Origin: Lamellibrachia satsuma | Taxonomy: Eukaryota > Annelida > Polychaeta > Sabellida > Siboglinidae | DNA: 64,000 nucleotides | Assembly: GCA_033239005.1 (NCBI GenBank) | Contig: BSQZ01000022.1 | Coordinates: 1,689,501 to 1,753,500, forward strand | Direction: 5' to 3' | In this document: piece by piece, positions 48,189 through 58,639 of the stretch | Layout of the letters: every line of letters begins with the position of its first letter | Numbering within the stretch: the stretch's first letter is position 1 | Translations under genes and position numbers: made by a program | The notes under the pieces: generated by a model | The model's database searches: none | What the model was told of the DNA's origin: nothing | Seen by the model: the letters and a program-made list of their open reading frames with translations, nothing else

Positions 48189-48462
48189 TTACGGTAAGCA
48201 TATACAGCCGGGTATATCGAAGATGTCCTCGGGACCGGGCAGTCCAGCCGAGATGAAGCCATTAATAAAATAAGTTGCTTTGACGTTGGAAAGAATTTCT
48301 GTAATGGCCTGGAACTTCTTTGTAGTTCGCTCGCTCCTCATTGGACAACTTCAAATGGGCATTCTGTATATAGGATAAGCAGTTAAAACCATAATGCACA
48401 CTATCTAAAAGCAAATCCATGACCGGCCCGTTCTTCTTTGACCCGACTTAGTTGATCACATC
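48189..48462 (-). pseudogene. possible decayed coding segment of unknown origin
   Basis: The minus strand has an acceptor-like TTTTTTTTTATTTTCAG ending at 48463. Two short overlapping readings follow: MDLLLDSVHYGFNCLSYIQN and on to LKLSNEERANYKEVPGHY, then, one frame over, TTKKFQAITEILSNVKATYF and GFISAGLPGPEDIFDIPG (ATG 48341, stop 48189). The amino-acid text looks protein-like but is broken by a frameshift. No family recognised; likely a transposon or gene relic. Confidence 0.25.
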
Positions 48463-49469
48463 TGAAAATAAAAAAAAATTAAATTAAGTTCGAGGTGCTT
48501 AATCAATTAAATATTTTAACTAGTCTCATTTAAAATAAATTTTGCGAAGAATAAAAAATACTCAATATCCCCTGCAACATGCTAGCATGTTTGTTAAATA
48601 ATGAAATACAATATTAAATTAGTTAACTATTTAAGTCATATGAACAAGCATTTTTTTATTACGTATACTACATGTGTTACATAAAGTATTCACACACAGT
48701 TGAAGAAACAGTTACTTTTACCTCTGCTATTTTTCAGAGGATGAAGAATTTTTTCTTCTATAAAGCGGTTTTCTAATGAGCTATAAATTTGTAATGTATG
48801 GATACTTTAACAAAGAATCCATATACTTGGCCTTAGCTTGATCTTCTGTTGACGTACGAAAATCCCGAGTGATAGTCTCGTTCACAAAACATCCGGGTAT
48901 ATACAAACTTTGACAAGCACATGCGTTCTGACAAAAAGGTAATAATTTCACACTTTTACATGGTTATTGTCAGGTAACTTTAGTGATATACATATAAGAT
49001 ACGAAAGACGTGTTTATTGCTCTGTTTATGGCGTTTTTGTAAGGTTTCACGTTTCATGAAAATACTTACGTTTCGGCCGAGCGAGATCTTCGCCCTACTA
49101 GTAGCAACAGCCAGATAGAAAAACATTGTAGGGCGATTGACTTTGCCTACGTTGCGCCAACAATAGTTGCTGCTGTTGGGCCAACGTTGCGCCTAGGCTA
49201 CGGTTGGCATATGGTTGGCTGACTGTCACTGTGCTAGCTGGGAAGCGACGCCCGAAAAAAATCCAGATTCGGGGGGGGGCAAGATTAGTCACCCATTACT
49301 TTAGTTTACCGTGCTACCACGTAGTAGCGCAAGGGGTTATATACAAATATATCACAAAGGGGGCGTGGCCAACAAAACGCATGGAATAGCCACGTACTCC
49401 ACTGCGAACACGTCTTTTCATGATCGATTTAAACTATGGTAATGCATGAACAGTTGCCTTTGCCGTCCC
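48463..49469. other. AT-rich DNA, no gene
   Basis: 48520-48680 is weakly similar to 49597-49730 (AAATAAATTTTGCGA and TGCAACA blocks), a possible old repeat flanking the tRNA gene. Confidence 0.35.
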
Positions 49470-49542
49470 GGCTCCGTGGCTTAGTTGGCAAAGCGCCTGT
49501 CTAGTAAACAGGAGATCACGAGTTCAAATCTCGTCGGGGCCT
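49470..49542 (+). tRNA. tRNA-Thr (anticodon AGT)
   Basis: 73 nt with a full cloverleaf. The acceptor stem GGCTCCG/CGGGGCC has one T-G pair. The D-arm is GCTTAGTTGGCAAAGC and the anticodon stem CCTGT/ACAGG has loop CTAGTAA (anticodon AGT). The T-arm is ACGAG-TTCAAAT-CTCGT, containing the B-box AGTTCAAATCT. Discriminator base T, no encoded CCA, no intron. A TTTTT Pol III terminator starts 8 nt downstream (49550-49554). All pairs are intact, so it looks functional. Confidence 0.93.
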
Positions 49543-49549
49543 GCGTATG

Positions 49550-49554
49550 TTTTT
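49550..49554 (+). terminator. Pol III terminator of tRNA-Thr
   Basis: A run of five T on the + strand directly after the tRNA 3' end. Confidence 0.85.
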
Positions 49555-50452
49555 CTTTCTTTCTCATTTAAAGGTCAATCCTGTTTTTTTCCTAGTCTCC
49601 TTTTCAAATTAATTTTGCGATAAATCAAGTCTACCTTTCATTGCAACAGGTTAGTTTGTGCAACTTTTGTATGTATTTTTTTTATGAAATCATCACACAA
49701 ACTATTAAATTACTTAACGTTCAGTCAAACATTTATTGAAGTGAAAACGGAAACGCAGAAAATTCACGAATTTCACCCTTGGTGAAATCTGTTTAGCTTT
49801 GTCATGTGATCGGCGAGAAGATGGAAGTCACGCCCATGATCGGCATTGACCATCACATTCTTTACCATTTTAGATATCAGCTATGTTGAGCCCCCCTGGG
49901 GGGATTACTGCCATACCAAAACGGTGGGGGTGTGCCACCAGAGCCCCATGGCGCACATGGAGAGAGAGCGGGGAATCAAGAAATTTAGGGTCACCAAGAG
50001 GGAATTATTGAACAATTTATCTAATATCTATAAGTGTATGGTAAGCCCGGGCGGATTTTTTTTCACAGTACACATTTTAGACCTGCGAATTGTGCATCTA
50101 AGTTAACAATGTCAGGGCATTCTGATGCAAATTGAATGCGACAATCTAGTTAGACAGTGAAAATGAGCGCCAAAAGCAGCACCGCTCTACGTGTAGTCGT
50201 GTAGTCGTGTAGCTCGTATGGCGAGCGTCTTTCTGCCCTACAAACAAACCGCTACGTGCTTTTAATATATTCATGACCGTCATTAGGTCAAACCGCAACC
50301 CCAAATAATCATTAATTCCAAAACAGGCAGACAGGCAGGACATACAACTATTGTTTGCTGCTTGTCGTCTGCCGTCTATTGAAGTCTTTCTGCCTACGGC
50401 ACGCGCGTGTCACAGCGACTGCGGTTTCTAGTTATCCACATTTCTACAGGAT
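49555..50452. other. unassigned DNA with a weak candidate exon
   Basis: 49856-50040 (+) has an ATTTTAG acceptor-like start, an open frame reading MERERGIKKFRVTKRELLNN plus LSNIYKCM, and a donor-like ATG|GTAAGC. No family recognised. The rest is unassigned. Confidence 0.2.
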
Positions 50453-50453
50453 A

Positions 50454-50485
<32 letters not shown>

Positions 50486-50486
50486 C
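50453..50486. repeat. (GCAC)n microsatellite
   Basis: About eight ACGC/GCAC tetramers. Confidence 0.95.
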
Positions 50487-50701
50487 CAACCGCAGATAAC
50501 AAGTTCATAAATGCTTAATCTAACGCACATATGAGGAATTATACGTTTATGATGTTTCCTAAAGTGTTTGTCCCTGTGTGGAGCTAGTTATAACAGTAAT
50601 TGATATAATGTATATTCATTAGTCACTCTCACAATCGTAAAAGGACAACGTCACGGAACGGTCTGCAGAATACATAACGAATTCAGTGCACTTTGCATGT
50701 A

Positions 50702-50767
50702 AATTGCCGTAACACTGGTAAAGCGTTCGCTTAGCACGTGAAAGGCCCGAGTTCAATTAACTTTTTT
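50702..50767 (+). pseudogene. tRNA-Ala(AGC)-like pseudogene
   Basis: GGTAAAGCGTTCGCTTAGCACG matches the D-stem to anticodon region of tRNA-Ala. The anticodon stem TTCGC/GTGAA has loop TTAGCAC (AGC). A B-box-like GAGTTCAATTA follows and then a T8 run. Both acceptor-stem strands are degraded, so it is a pseudogene or SINE head. Confidence 0.65.
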
Positions 50768-51004
50768 TTCGTTGAATATTCTTATTAGTATTTTAGCAAT
50801 TATATTTCATGCAATATTCGCTTTTGTTTATTTCGTTAAATTGCAATACGTGTTAGTGTGGCTGTATGTGACAAACTTCAGCAATTAGACGAATGATTGA
50901 AACAACATTAATTATGATCAAGTGGCATTTCATGCCAGATATCTATATGATGTAATGGAACTGGCAAATAATGTTCTTTCGACTCATCACACCATGTAAA
51001 CGTG

Positions 51005-51060
51005 TATACTAATGTATATTGTATGTACTCTTTGTTTGAAATAAATTGATTGGTCGGTCG
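51005..51060 (+). mobile_element. non-LTR 3'-end-like sequence
   Basis: GTACTCTTTGTTTGAAATAA plus ATTGATTGG, followed by a GGTC tetramer tract (GGTCGGTCGGCCGGTCGG). The same end occurs inverted at 51398-51470 (TTATTTCAGACAAAGAGTAC). Typical LINE 3' ends with short tandem tails. Confidence 0.5.
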
Positions 51061-51104
51061 GCCGGTCGGTCTGTCGATCTGTGATTTGTGGTTAAGACCA
51101 TTAC

Positions 51105-51300
51105 ATTTTCAAAGTTAATATATCTTATAAAGATATTGATTGGATATAAAAATATTTATATAAATATTTCGTCACGTAAGAAAAAGAGAATAACTAGAGG
51201 ACACGAAGTAACGTTAGTGAATGAACAGTGTTCATTAGATGTCAGAAAGTACTCGTTCTCACAGAGGATGATAAATGAATGGAATGTGCTTTATGCTTTG
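51105..51300 (+). mobile_element. CR1-like C-terminal fragment (plus strand)
   Basis: Encodes RITRGHEVTLVNEQCSLDVR plus KYSFSQRMINEWN, the CR1 ORF2 C-terminal signature. Lacks the 3' tail. Confidence 0.85.
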
Positions 51301-51397
51301 GATGGCAATCTTGTTCAATCTTGTTAAAGTAGCCACGCGCCATCAATATATAATCTCGACTAAACAGTTTCACTTCATTGCAAACATTCTAATCATT

Positions 51398-51470
51398 AAT
51401 CAATCAATTAATCAATCAATAATTTATTTCAGACAAAGAGTACAAGCTATATACATTAGCATATTACCTT
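51398..51470 (-). mobile_element. non-LTR 3'-end-like sequence (minus)
   Basis: AATCAATCAATTAATCAATC tail followed by TTATTTCAGACAAAGAGTAC, the inverse of the 51005-51060 end. Confidence 0.5.
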
Positions 51471-51810
51471 TTGCAGAACATGTTACACAATTTACAGTAA
51501 ACAGCATTGAAACTAAATATTTTATTATTTTCTGTTCACTGTCTTTGATGCTATAATATACTGTGGACTCTAATAATGGTGGTCTCCATAAGTAACTATA
51601 ACCCAATAGATTCAGTCACAGCAGAAGCTTCGTAATTTATGTAATACAAATATTTCAGTATCAGTTTTAATATTATTTTTAATAATGACACAGTAAAATA
51701 CATAAAGTTTCTACAATCAAGATTTAACAAGATTTGCCATCCAAGCCAAAGGCCCAGATGGCAAGTGGACCAAGAAGCCATTGGCTTATCGAGAGTCCAA
51801 CAATGTTCAT

Positions 51811-54707
51811 CTACTTATAACCCCCCCTTCTGAGATATGTGTCAACCCTGTTTTTAAATATATTCACGCTGCTAGCAGTTACACAATCTGTAGACAATTT
51901 GTTCCATTCATTTATTGTCCTCTGTGAGAACGAGTGCTTCCTGATGTCCAATCTACATTGATCCTTTACTAATTTTACCTCATGTCCTCTAGTTCTGCTA
52001 TCCTTCTTGAGTGAGAAAAACATATTTCTATCAATATTTTCATACCCATTCAATATCTTAAAAACTTCAATCTGATCTCCTCTTAACCTCCTTGTCTCTA
52101 GAGTTGTTAAACCACATTCTTTCAGGTGTTCTTCATAACTAAGGTCTCTAAGTTCTGGAATCATTTTAGTTGCTCTCCTTTGTATGCGTTCAAGCGTATC
52201 TATATCCTTCTTACGATATGATCTCCATGCTTGTATACAGTATTCTAAATGAGGTCTAACTATTGCTTTATAAAGAGGTATAATTAACTTTTTTTCCCTT
52301 GTATGTTATGTTTCTTCTAATCAATCCAAGAATTTGATTACCCTTTGAAGCTACATTACCACACTGCTCTGAAACTTTCATATCAGCGCTTACTGTAACG
52401 CCTAAGTCCTTTTCTTTTACAGTATTACCCAGAGCAGTATCTCCCATTTTATAGTTTACATTCAAGTTCCCTGTATGTAGGCATTTACATTTCCCAAAAT
52501 TGAACAGCATCTGCCATTTCTCAGACCATTTCACTAATCTGTCTAGATCGTTTTGTAAATGTTGTTTATCACCATCAGTATTAACCTTTCTAAACAGTTT
52601 TGTGTCATCCGCAAATTTCAGTATGTTACTTGTTATACTATCGTCCAAGTCATTGATATAAATTAAGAATAATATAGGTCCTAATACTGATCCTTGAGGT
52701 ACCCCACTCAAAACAGATTTCCAATTTGAAACTTCTCCATCTACTACAATTCGTTGTCTTCTGTCAGTCAGCCATTGTTCTATCCAGTCAGTTATGCTAT
52801 CCCCGATACCATGGGCTTTTAATTTAAGTAGTAATCTTTGATGTGGCACTTTGTCAAAAGCTTTCTGAAAATCTAAGTAGATAATATCTACTGGCGATCC
52901 CCCGTCTATCCACTTAGTGATTTCTCCCAAAAAACATAACATATTTGTTAAGCATGACCTCGCTTTAAGGAATCCATGTTGAGATGAATTTAATCATTTA
53001 TGCTTAACGAGGAAGTCCACCATATGGTCTTTAATTAACCTTTCTAATAATTTACAAATCACTGACGTTAAACTCACTGGTCTGTAATTCTCTGACTTAT
53101 TTCTCGAACCCTTTTTAAATAATGGAATGATGTTTGCTTCTTTCCATTCAAACGGAACAACTCCCTCTTTTAATGACAAGTTGAATACTCTTGCAAGTGG
53201 TATACTGATTTGTTCTACTGTTTCCATTAGTAATTTTGGAGGAATCCCATCCACTCCCGGTGATTTGTTATCCTTCATTGCCTTTATTTTCTTAGCTACC
53301 AATTCTGGAGTTACAATTAACGGACCTAAATAGTCAGATTTAGCCCCCTGAAATTTAGCATCAGCAACTGGTAATGAACTAATATCTTCTTTGGTAAACA
53401 CTGAACTGAAGTAAACATTAGGTTAGGTTTTCCGCACTTAAAAACCCCTGTGATATTATATTTCCAGCACTGTCTTCTAGAGGTCCAACATTGTCTTGTA
53501 CGTTTTGTGTACTCCTGACATATGCATAAAAACTCTTGCTGTCATTTTTCATATTACATGCTAGTTTTTGCTCATAGCTTCTTTTAGATTGTCTGATTTC
53601 AGTTGTAGCTGCATTAAGTGCCTCTTTGTATTTTGCATAGTCTTCTTCCTTTCTGGTATGCCTATACACCCTCCACATAGTTTGTTTTAGCATTATTTTT
53701 CTAATAGCCTCTTTTGACAAGTGTTTCTTTCTACACCGTTTTCCTTGTTTTTGGAAGGGAACAAATTTATCGATGATACTCTCAGTTTCATATTTTAGAA
53801 TATTCCAACATTCAATTGCGGTCTTATTCATCAGCATGTTATTCCAATCTAGCTTTGCTAAGTATTTTCTCATATCTTTGTAGTTACCTTTGTGGAAGTT
53901 TCTCTTGTACGTTTTCTTATTTTTACTTTCTGATTTTACATTGATGTCAAAATGTATTTGATTATGGTCACTATTACCCAATGTTTCAAATATTTTACAT
54001 TGTCCACTAATTCTTTTTGTGATGACAAAACTATATCTAATACATTTTCTCCCCTTGTTGGTTCTAGTACGTTCTGAGTAAGAAAGCTCTCCTGAATTCA
54101 AAATAGAAATTGTTGCATGGTCCTCACCCCCTGTACTCTCTAGAGAATTCCATTGTATGTGTCCATGGTTAAAATCTCCCATTATGATACATTCCACTTT
54201 ACTAACTTCCTTTATTATAGCGTTTTTATTTTTGTGTTGTCCTCTTCGTTTATGTTTGGACTTCGGTAAACTAATCCAATAGTTAATTTTGAATTTCCTG
54301 AAACAATTTTGCACCAAACAGCTTCATCGCAATCTGCTTCCCTTTCTAGTTTTATTTCATAAGCCTGAATAGATTCTTTAACGTATAAAATAACTCCCCC
54401 GCCCCTTCTTCCTATTCGATCTTTCCTAAACATTACATATCCTGTCAGTCCTAATTCAGCATATATCTATGTTGGCCCATGATTCGGTTATACCAATTAT
54501 GTGAGGGTCAATATCTTCTACCATAATGTTTAATTCGTTTTTCTTATTTACTATGCTCCTTGCATTTAAACATACGCATCTATAACCTTTTTCAGAGATG
54601 TTTTTCGGATGATTTGATATTGGTTTATCTGTGCTAGTGGCCTCTTGTTCTGCTTGAGACACCTCTTGGTAACCCCCCTGCACTTCTAGTTTAAAGTTTA
54701 CTTCCAA
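51811..54707 (-). pseudogene. CR1 ORF2: AP endonuclease + reverse transcriptase, frameshifted
   Basis: The pieces in order are 54707-54456, 54433-54215, 54317-53418, 53401-52994, 52942-52268 and 52164-51811. Endonuclease motifs: CLNARSIVNKKNEL, GITESW, GLVYRSPN, IMGDFN and GNSDHNQI. RT motifs: SPGVDGIPPKLL, NYRPVSLTSVICKLLERLI, DFQKAFDKVPHQRLLLKL, SGVPQGSVLGPILFLIYIND and LKFADDTKLF. The catalytic FADD (complement of 52604-52615) is intact. The C-terminal part has LGLIRRNITYK, MIPELRDLSYEE and FSQRTINEWN. Five or so frame breaks inactivate it. Confidence 0.9.
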
Positions 54708-55683
54708 AAATATTTGTCATTGTACCCAAGTCAATATCTACTGCTGCTGAAAGTTTGTCCGCGAATACTGCCGCCCCCTTTCCACTTAAATGAAGCCCAT
54801 CCTTCATATACATATCAGCCCTCCCAACAAAACTTCCCCTTAAATCCACAAATCCAACTTCCTCTTCCCTACATAGCTTCTGGACTAACGTGTTAATTGC
54901 CATCCCCCGACAATTTCTATATTTGTGACCCCTCCTGCCCATTACAGGTAAAATCCCTGACAGTATTACCTGCTCAACCCGAGTCTGTTTTAGTGTTCTG
55001 ACCACCTGCCTATATTTCCTAACTATGGCAGTTGTACCCTCCCTCTCTACGTTATTTGTCCCTACGTGTACTAAAACAGATCCACCCTTACCCGAGCCTA
55101 CGATGTTTTTTACCCTCTCAGTTATCGCCTCTATTTTGGCTCCAGGCAAGCAGACCACCACATCATCTCCCTTGTTTAAGACTCTGTCGGTCGTCCTAAC
55201 TATCGAATCCCCCACAAACACCATTGCTCTCTTCCTCACCCCCTCTATCACTGATGCAGAATAACTCTTCCGTTCGATCCCCTCCTTCACATTCTGTCCT
55301 GACCCCTTCCCTCCTGTCTCCTCCACTTCCCACTCCTTTGCTCTTGTCTCTCCCACTCCCCTCTCCTTCACTCCGGTTGTCTTCCCTCCCGTTCCTTTCC
55401 TCCCCGTCTCCTTACGTCTTGTCTCCCTACAACCTGTCACCTTCCCTCCTCTCAGCTTCCTCCCAGGCTGCGGTGAGCTCTCCGTAGCATCTCTTGAGTC
55501 TTTCCCCACTTTATCATCTACTGTTCCCCCACGGGAACTACTGGCACAACCCCCCTGTTCCCTTCCCACCATTGCCACAATGAGCAGCCTCAGCTCTTCC
55601 AACTCCAACTCTAGTTCCTTCATCTTCGTACATCCCCTACACTCAAAACTAAAACTATCAATGTAAACGATAGCTCGATGCAC
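54691..55683 (-). CDS. CR1 ORF1: SGNH/GDSL esterase-type ORF1 protein
   Basis: An open frame of up to 330 residues; the first ATG would be at 55623 (MKELELELEEL), giving 310. A Cys pair (CRGC) sits just upstream of that ATG in the same frame, so the true start may be further 5' or non-ATG. A short coiled-coil-like EL-repeat is followed by a long basic Gly/Lys/Arg/Thr region (~60-140), probably nucleic-acid binding. The esterase domain follows with VFVGDSIVR (Ser160), HVGTNN (208-211) and KDGLHLS (Asp295, His298), the SGNH blocks I, III and V. ORF1 proteins with an esterase domain are known in CR1/L2-group elements. The frame is intact here. The stop overlaps the ORF2 reading frame by ~14-17 bases. 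Confidence 0.85.
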   Translation of the reverse strand: MHRAIVYIDSFSFECRGCTKMKELELELEELRLLIVAMVGREQGGCASSSRGGTVDDKVGKDSRDATESSPQPGRKLRGGKVTGCRETRRKETGRKGTGGKTTGVKERGVGETRAKEWEVEETGGKGSGQNVKEGIERKSYSASVIEGVRKRAMVFVGDSIVRTTDRVLNKGDDVVVCLPGAKIEAITERVKNIVGSGKGGSVLVHVGTNNVEREGTTAIVRKYRQVVRTLKQTRVEQVILSGILPVMGRRGHKYRNCRGMAINTLVQKLCREEEVGFVDLRGSFVGRADMYMKDGLHLSGKGAAVFADKLSAAVDIDLGTMTNIFGSKL

Positions 55684-55699
55684 GGGTTGAATTCACGAC

Positions 55700-56055
55700 C
55701 TGTAAACAAACTCCCTTTTATTACTCGTTGAGTTTGAATCCGGGAAGAAATACTACCTCTGTTAACTAAAACGGTTTCTTAATATATGTCTACAAGAAGT
55801 TGGTGAACAATATATGTATAATACTAATAGTTATTCTAACCAATATTCCAATGTTACTGACTATTCACTATGCTATCTCAATTTTCGAATTGTAAACAAC
55901 CCTATTAACGCTCGCTGAATTCCCTGACAGAATCCGAAACTAACTTACTCTAAAATACTCCCTCTGACTAATAATTAACAAAACCTGTTTCCTAATATAT
56001 GTCTACAATACGTTTGTGTATAATATATATGCAATAGTAATACTTATTCTATTTG
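55700..56055 (-). repeat. duplicated 5' region of the CR1 element
   Basis: Two diverged ~190-bp copies. 55700-55845 and 55890-56052 share GTAAACAA(A/C)C, CTTAATATATGTCTACAA/CCTAATATATGTCTACAA, ATAATATATATGCAATA-type and TTATTCT blocks. 5' tandem monomers carry promoters in some LINEs; that role here is inference. Confidence 0.65.
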
Positions 56056-56438
56056 ATATACCGCGTTTTTCTGTAAATGATCTACACCAAATTCAAGTCG
56101 CTGCACCAAGTCCAAGTAGCCGGAAGTCTCAATCAATCATAAGAACTTATAAATATACAATACATATTAGTTTTGTTGATCAGAAGGAACAACTGTGTCA
56201 GACAACCTTGAAGAATCAGAAATGTAATTTCCCAATTAATTGTCCCTGAAATAATTATTTAAATATGGGATTTCGCGTCAGATATTAAAAACATACTACG
56301 GATTATCGCTAAAACTACTCATTTAGTAAGAAGGTGTCTAAATGCACATAAACCCACAAAGCTCATGCCCTCAATCTGATTGTTTTGAGCAAAGTAAACA
56401 GATTTGCTATGCATATAGATTTTTCCTATGCCGGCTGT

Positions 56439-57965
56439 TATGAGGCGCCGTAGCGGACAAAAGGGTGATGAAACGGCAAAACCTGTCGATATATGCAAGA
56501 ACCGTCGAGTTCTGGCTGCGAGAACTGTCGAGTTCTGCAAGAACCGTCGAATTCTGGCTGCGAGAACTGTCGAGTTCTGCAAGAACCTTCGAGTTCTGCA
56601 AGAACCGTCGAGTTCTGCAAGAACCGTCGAGTTCTGCAAGAACCGTCGATATATGCAAGAACCGTCGAGTTCTGGCTGCGAGAACTGTCGAGTTCTGCAA
56701 GAACCGTCGAATTCTGGCTGCGAGAACTGTCGAGTTCTGGCTGCGAGAACCGTCGAGTTCTGGCTGCGAGAACTGTCGAGTTCTAGCTGCGAGAACTGTC
56801 GAGTTCTACAAGAACCGTGGAGTTCTGCAAGAACCGTCGAGCTCTGGCTGCGAGAACCGTCGAGTTCTGGCTGCGAGAACTGTCGAGTTCTACAAGAACC
56901 GTGGAGTTCTGCGAGAACCGTCGAGTTCTGCGAGATCGATTGAGTCTGGTTACCACTGAAAAGAGCGTTGTAGGATGTGCAGCGAAGTAATGCCACAAAA
57001 AGTATAATATAATAAAAGTGGCTAACAGTTACCATTACAGAGTAATTTATAGTTTATATATTTTCATAAATCACTCACAAAGTCATTCTCACAGACGAAA
57101 ATAAATGAATGGAAAACGATCCTGCCAATGTTAACAACGTAAATATACTTAAAACAAAATGAATAGTCAAGACGAGACACACATGTGAAGTTGCACTGAA
57201 TTCGATATGTATTCTGCAGGCCGTTTCGTGGCATTTTCGTCTCTACTGTCAATGTTGACGGCCTTTTGCGGCAGTACTTTGCTACTCATCCTACAACGCT
57301 GTTTTCGTTGGTAACCAGACTCGATCGATCTCGCAGAACTCAACGGTTCTTGCAGAACTCAACGGTTCTTGCAGAACTCGAGGGGTCATGCCTCAGTTAG
57401 ACTTCCTGGTGTGTTACACGAATGTAGGGCATAGTAAGTTTGTATATACGACGTTTAAAAACATTAATGCGATCTGACATATGTGCATTTGTGCAGGGAC
57501 ATTACCAGGTTTGCTGGTGGAAGTTTTGAGAGTGAAATGGTGGATGTTTATATGATTTTAATAGGCGGAAGGATATTTGTGATTTTTTTGGCCACTTGAC
57601 ACGGGTGCGCCGTAGTTCGTGCCAATACTGGTAAACATTGAGGGGCATCGCACATAATATTACAAGAGTTAGAAATGTCTAATTTCGACAAAACTCGACC
57701 AGCATGTCAGTGGGATGATGCAACCAGGATGTCAGTGGGATGATGACAGCGGCTGGTAAAATCTTTTAGAATTTTTGATGGTCACGTTTTCTTATAATTA
57801 TACAAAACGTTAACATGGCCACCAATGGGAAATGTAACTGTAGGCTGAATCCTCGACGGTTCTCGCAGCCAGAACTCGACGGTTCTTGCAGAACTCGACG
57901 GTTCTCGCAGAACTCGACAGGTTTTACTGTTCCATTACCCTTTTGTCCGCTACGGCGCCTCATAG
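56439..57965. mobile_element. nested inverted-repeat element with GTTCT/AGAAC arrays
   Basis: Outer terminal inverted repeats of ~50 bp: TATGAGGCGCCGTAGCGGAC plus AAAAGGGT on the left at 56439, and its inverse at ~57913-57963. Inside, a ~0.5-kb array (56480-56935) of GTTCTGCAAGAACCGTCGA and GTTCTGGCTGCGAGAACCGT units is matched on the right by shorter inverted arrays (57340-57380, 57850-57920). A second, inner inverted repeat pairs 56925-57000 with 57255-57350 (GAGTCTGGTTACCA and its complement). No transposase or other ORF beyond repeat artefacts. The flanks GGCTGT and GGCAGT could be an imperfect target duplication. Confidence 0.7.
57381..57840. other. unique interior of the nested element
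   Basis: No ORF or RNA gene. It has a short duplication CAGTGGGATGATG at 57706-57745. Confidence 0.4.
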
Positions 57966-57969
57966 GCAG

Positions 57970-58635
57970 TGCGCGAGCGATAATACATGATATCAAGTTG
58001 TAAATAACTCTCAAACGATTACCGTGAATATTTGATCATATATAACTTCTCACACACCTTTAACATCTTTTCATCGGTGTGAAACCAGAAAAATTTACAC
58101 CGTTTGGTGTCAGTTCTGTGAGTACACCCAGACACAAAATATAATCCTAGTCTTTACATAGGCATCAAAACAGCCGAGGTCAGTTGACCCCAGAGCTAAA
58201 ACTAGGTCACGAGATTTAAGTTTCCTATTGACAAAATACAAATAAGAATATTCAACGAGACCATCCACCGGCCATTCACATGCTTAGCGAACTTTCATGA
58301 TTATTCATACATACACAACGTTGCACTGAATTGTTCTCTTACGAGATATTTTGTGAGTGAATAATGTAAATATATAACCAGTAACCAGTTTAGTCGCCAG
58401 GCGTCGTACTCAACCACTCGTAGACTCGACCAGCACTCACGCAATTTCAACCAGCATTCTTTTTGTCCGCCACTGTGTCACCGCGTATTTCATCCGTAAC
58501 GAACTTTACAGAGCACTCCGTGATGAACCGTGCGCTACAATGGGTTGGTCTTTGTGGTGAAGCTGACGTCTTTTGGGTACGTGTGTTTTATCTGTTATTT
58601 TATTTACTCGCTCATTTTCATTCATACTCACGTGT
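57970..58635. other. unassigned DNA
   Basis: No gene recognised. TTTTTGTCCGCCACTGTGTC at ~58460 recalls the TIR of the preceding element (TTTTGTCCGC). Confidence 0.35.
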
Positions 58636-58639
58636 CAGC

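Larger units (their letters stand above)
51721..56060 (-). mobile_element. near full-length CR1-like non-LTR retrotransposon
   Basis: Order on the minus strand: duplicated 5' region (55700-56055), ORF1 with an SGNH esterase domain, ORF2 with AP endonuclease and reverse transcriptase, and a 3' tail with a terminal stem-loop. Length ~4.3 kb. ORF2 is broken into at least five frames, so the copy is not autonomous. At least seven shorter pieces of the same family lie in the window (3890, 9060, 16885, 29657, 42530, 43018, 51105 and 63640 starts). Confidence 0.92.

Noticed and set aside
55224..55487. Pro/Ser/Leu-rich plus-strand ORF
   Set aside because: Antisense shadow of the basic region of CR1 ORF1.
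56481..56935. Heat-shock or steroid-receptor element array
   Set aside because: The GTTCT/AGAAC spacing (3, 6 or 7 nt) does not match the nGAAnnTTCn or AGAACAnnnTGTTCT consensus well enough to call.
56319..57035. Long ORFs with TVEFC/STVLAE repeats on both strands
   Set aside because: Artefacts of the 15-18 bp palindromic repeats in the nested element.
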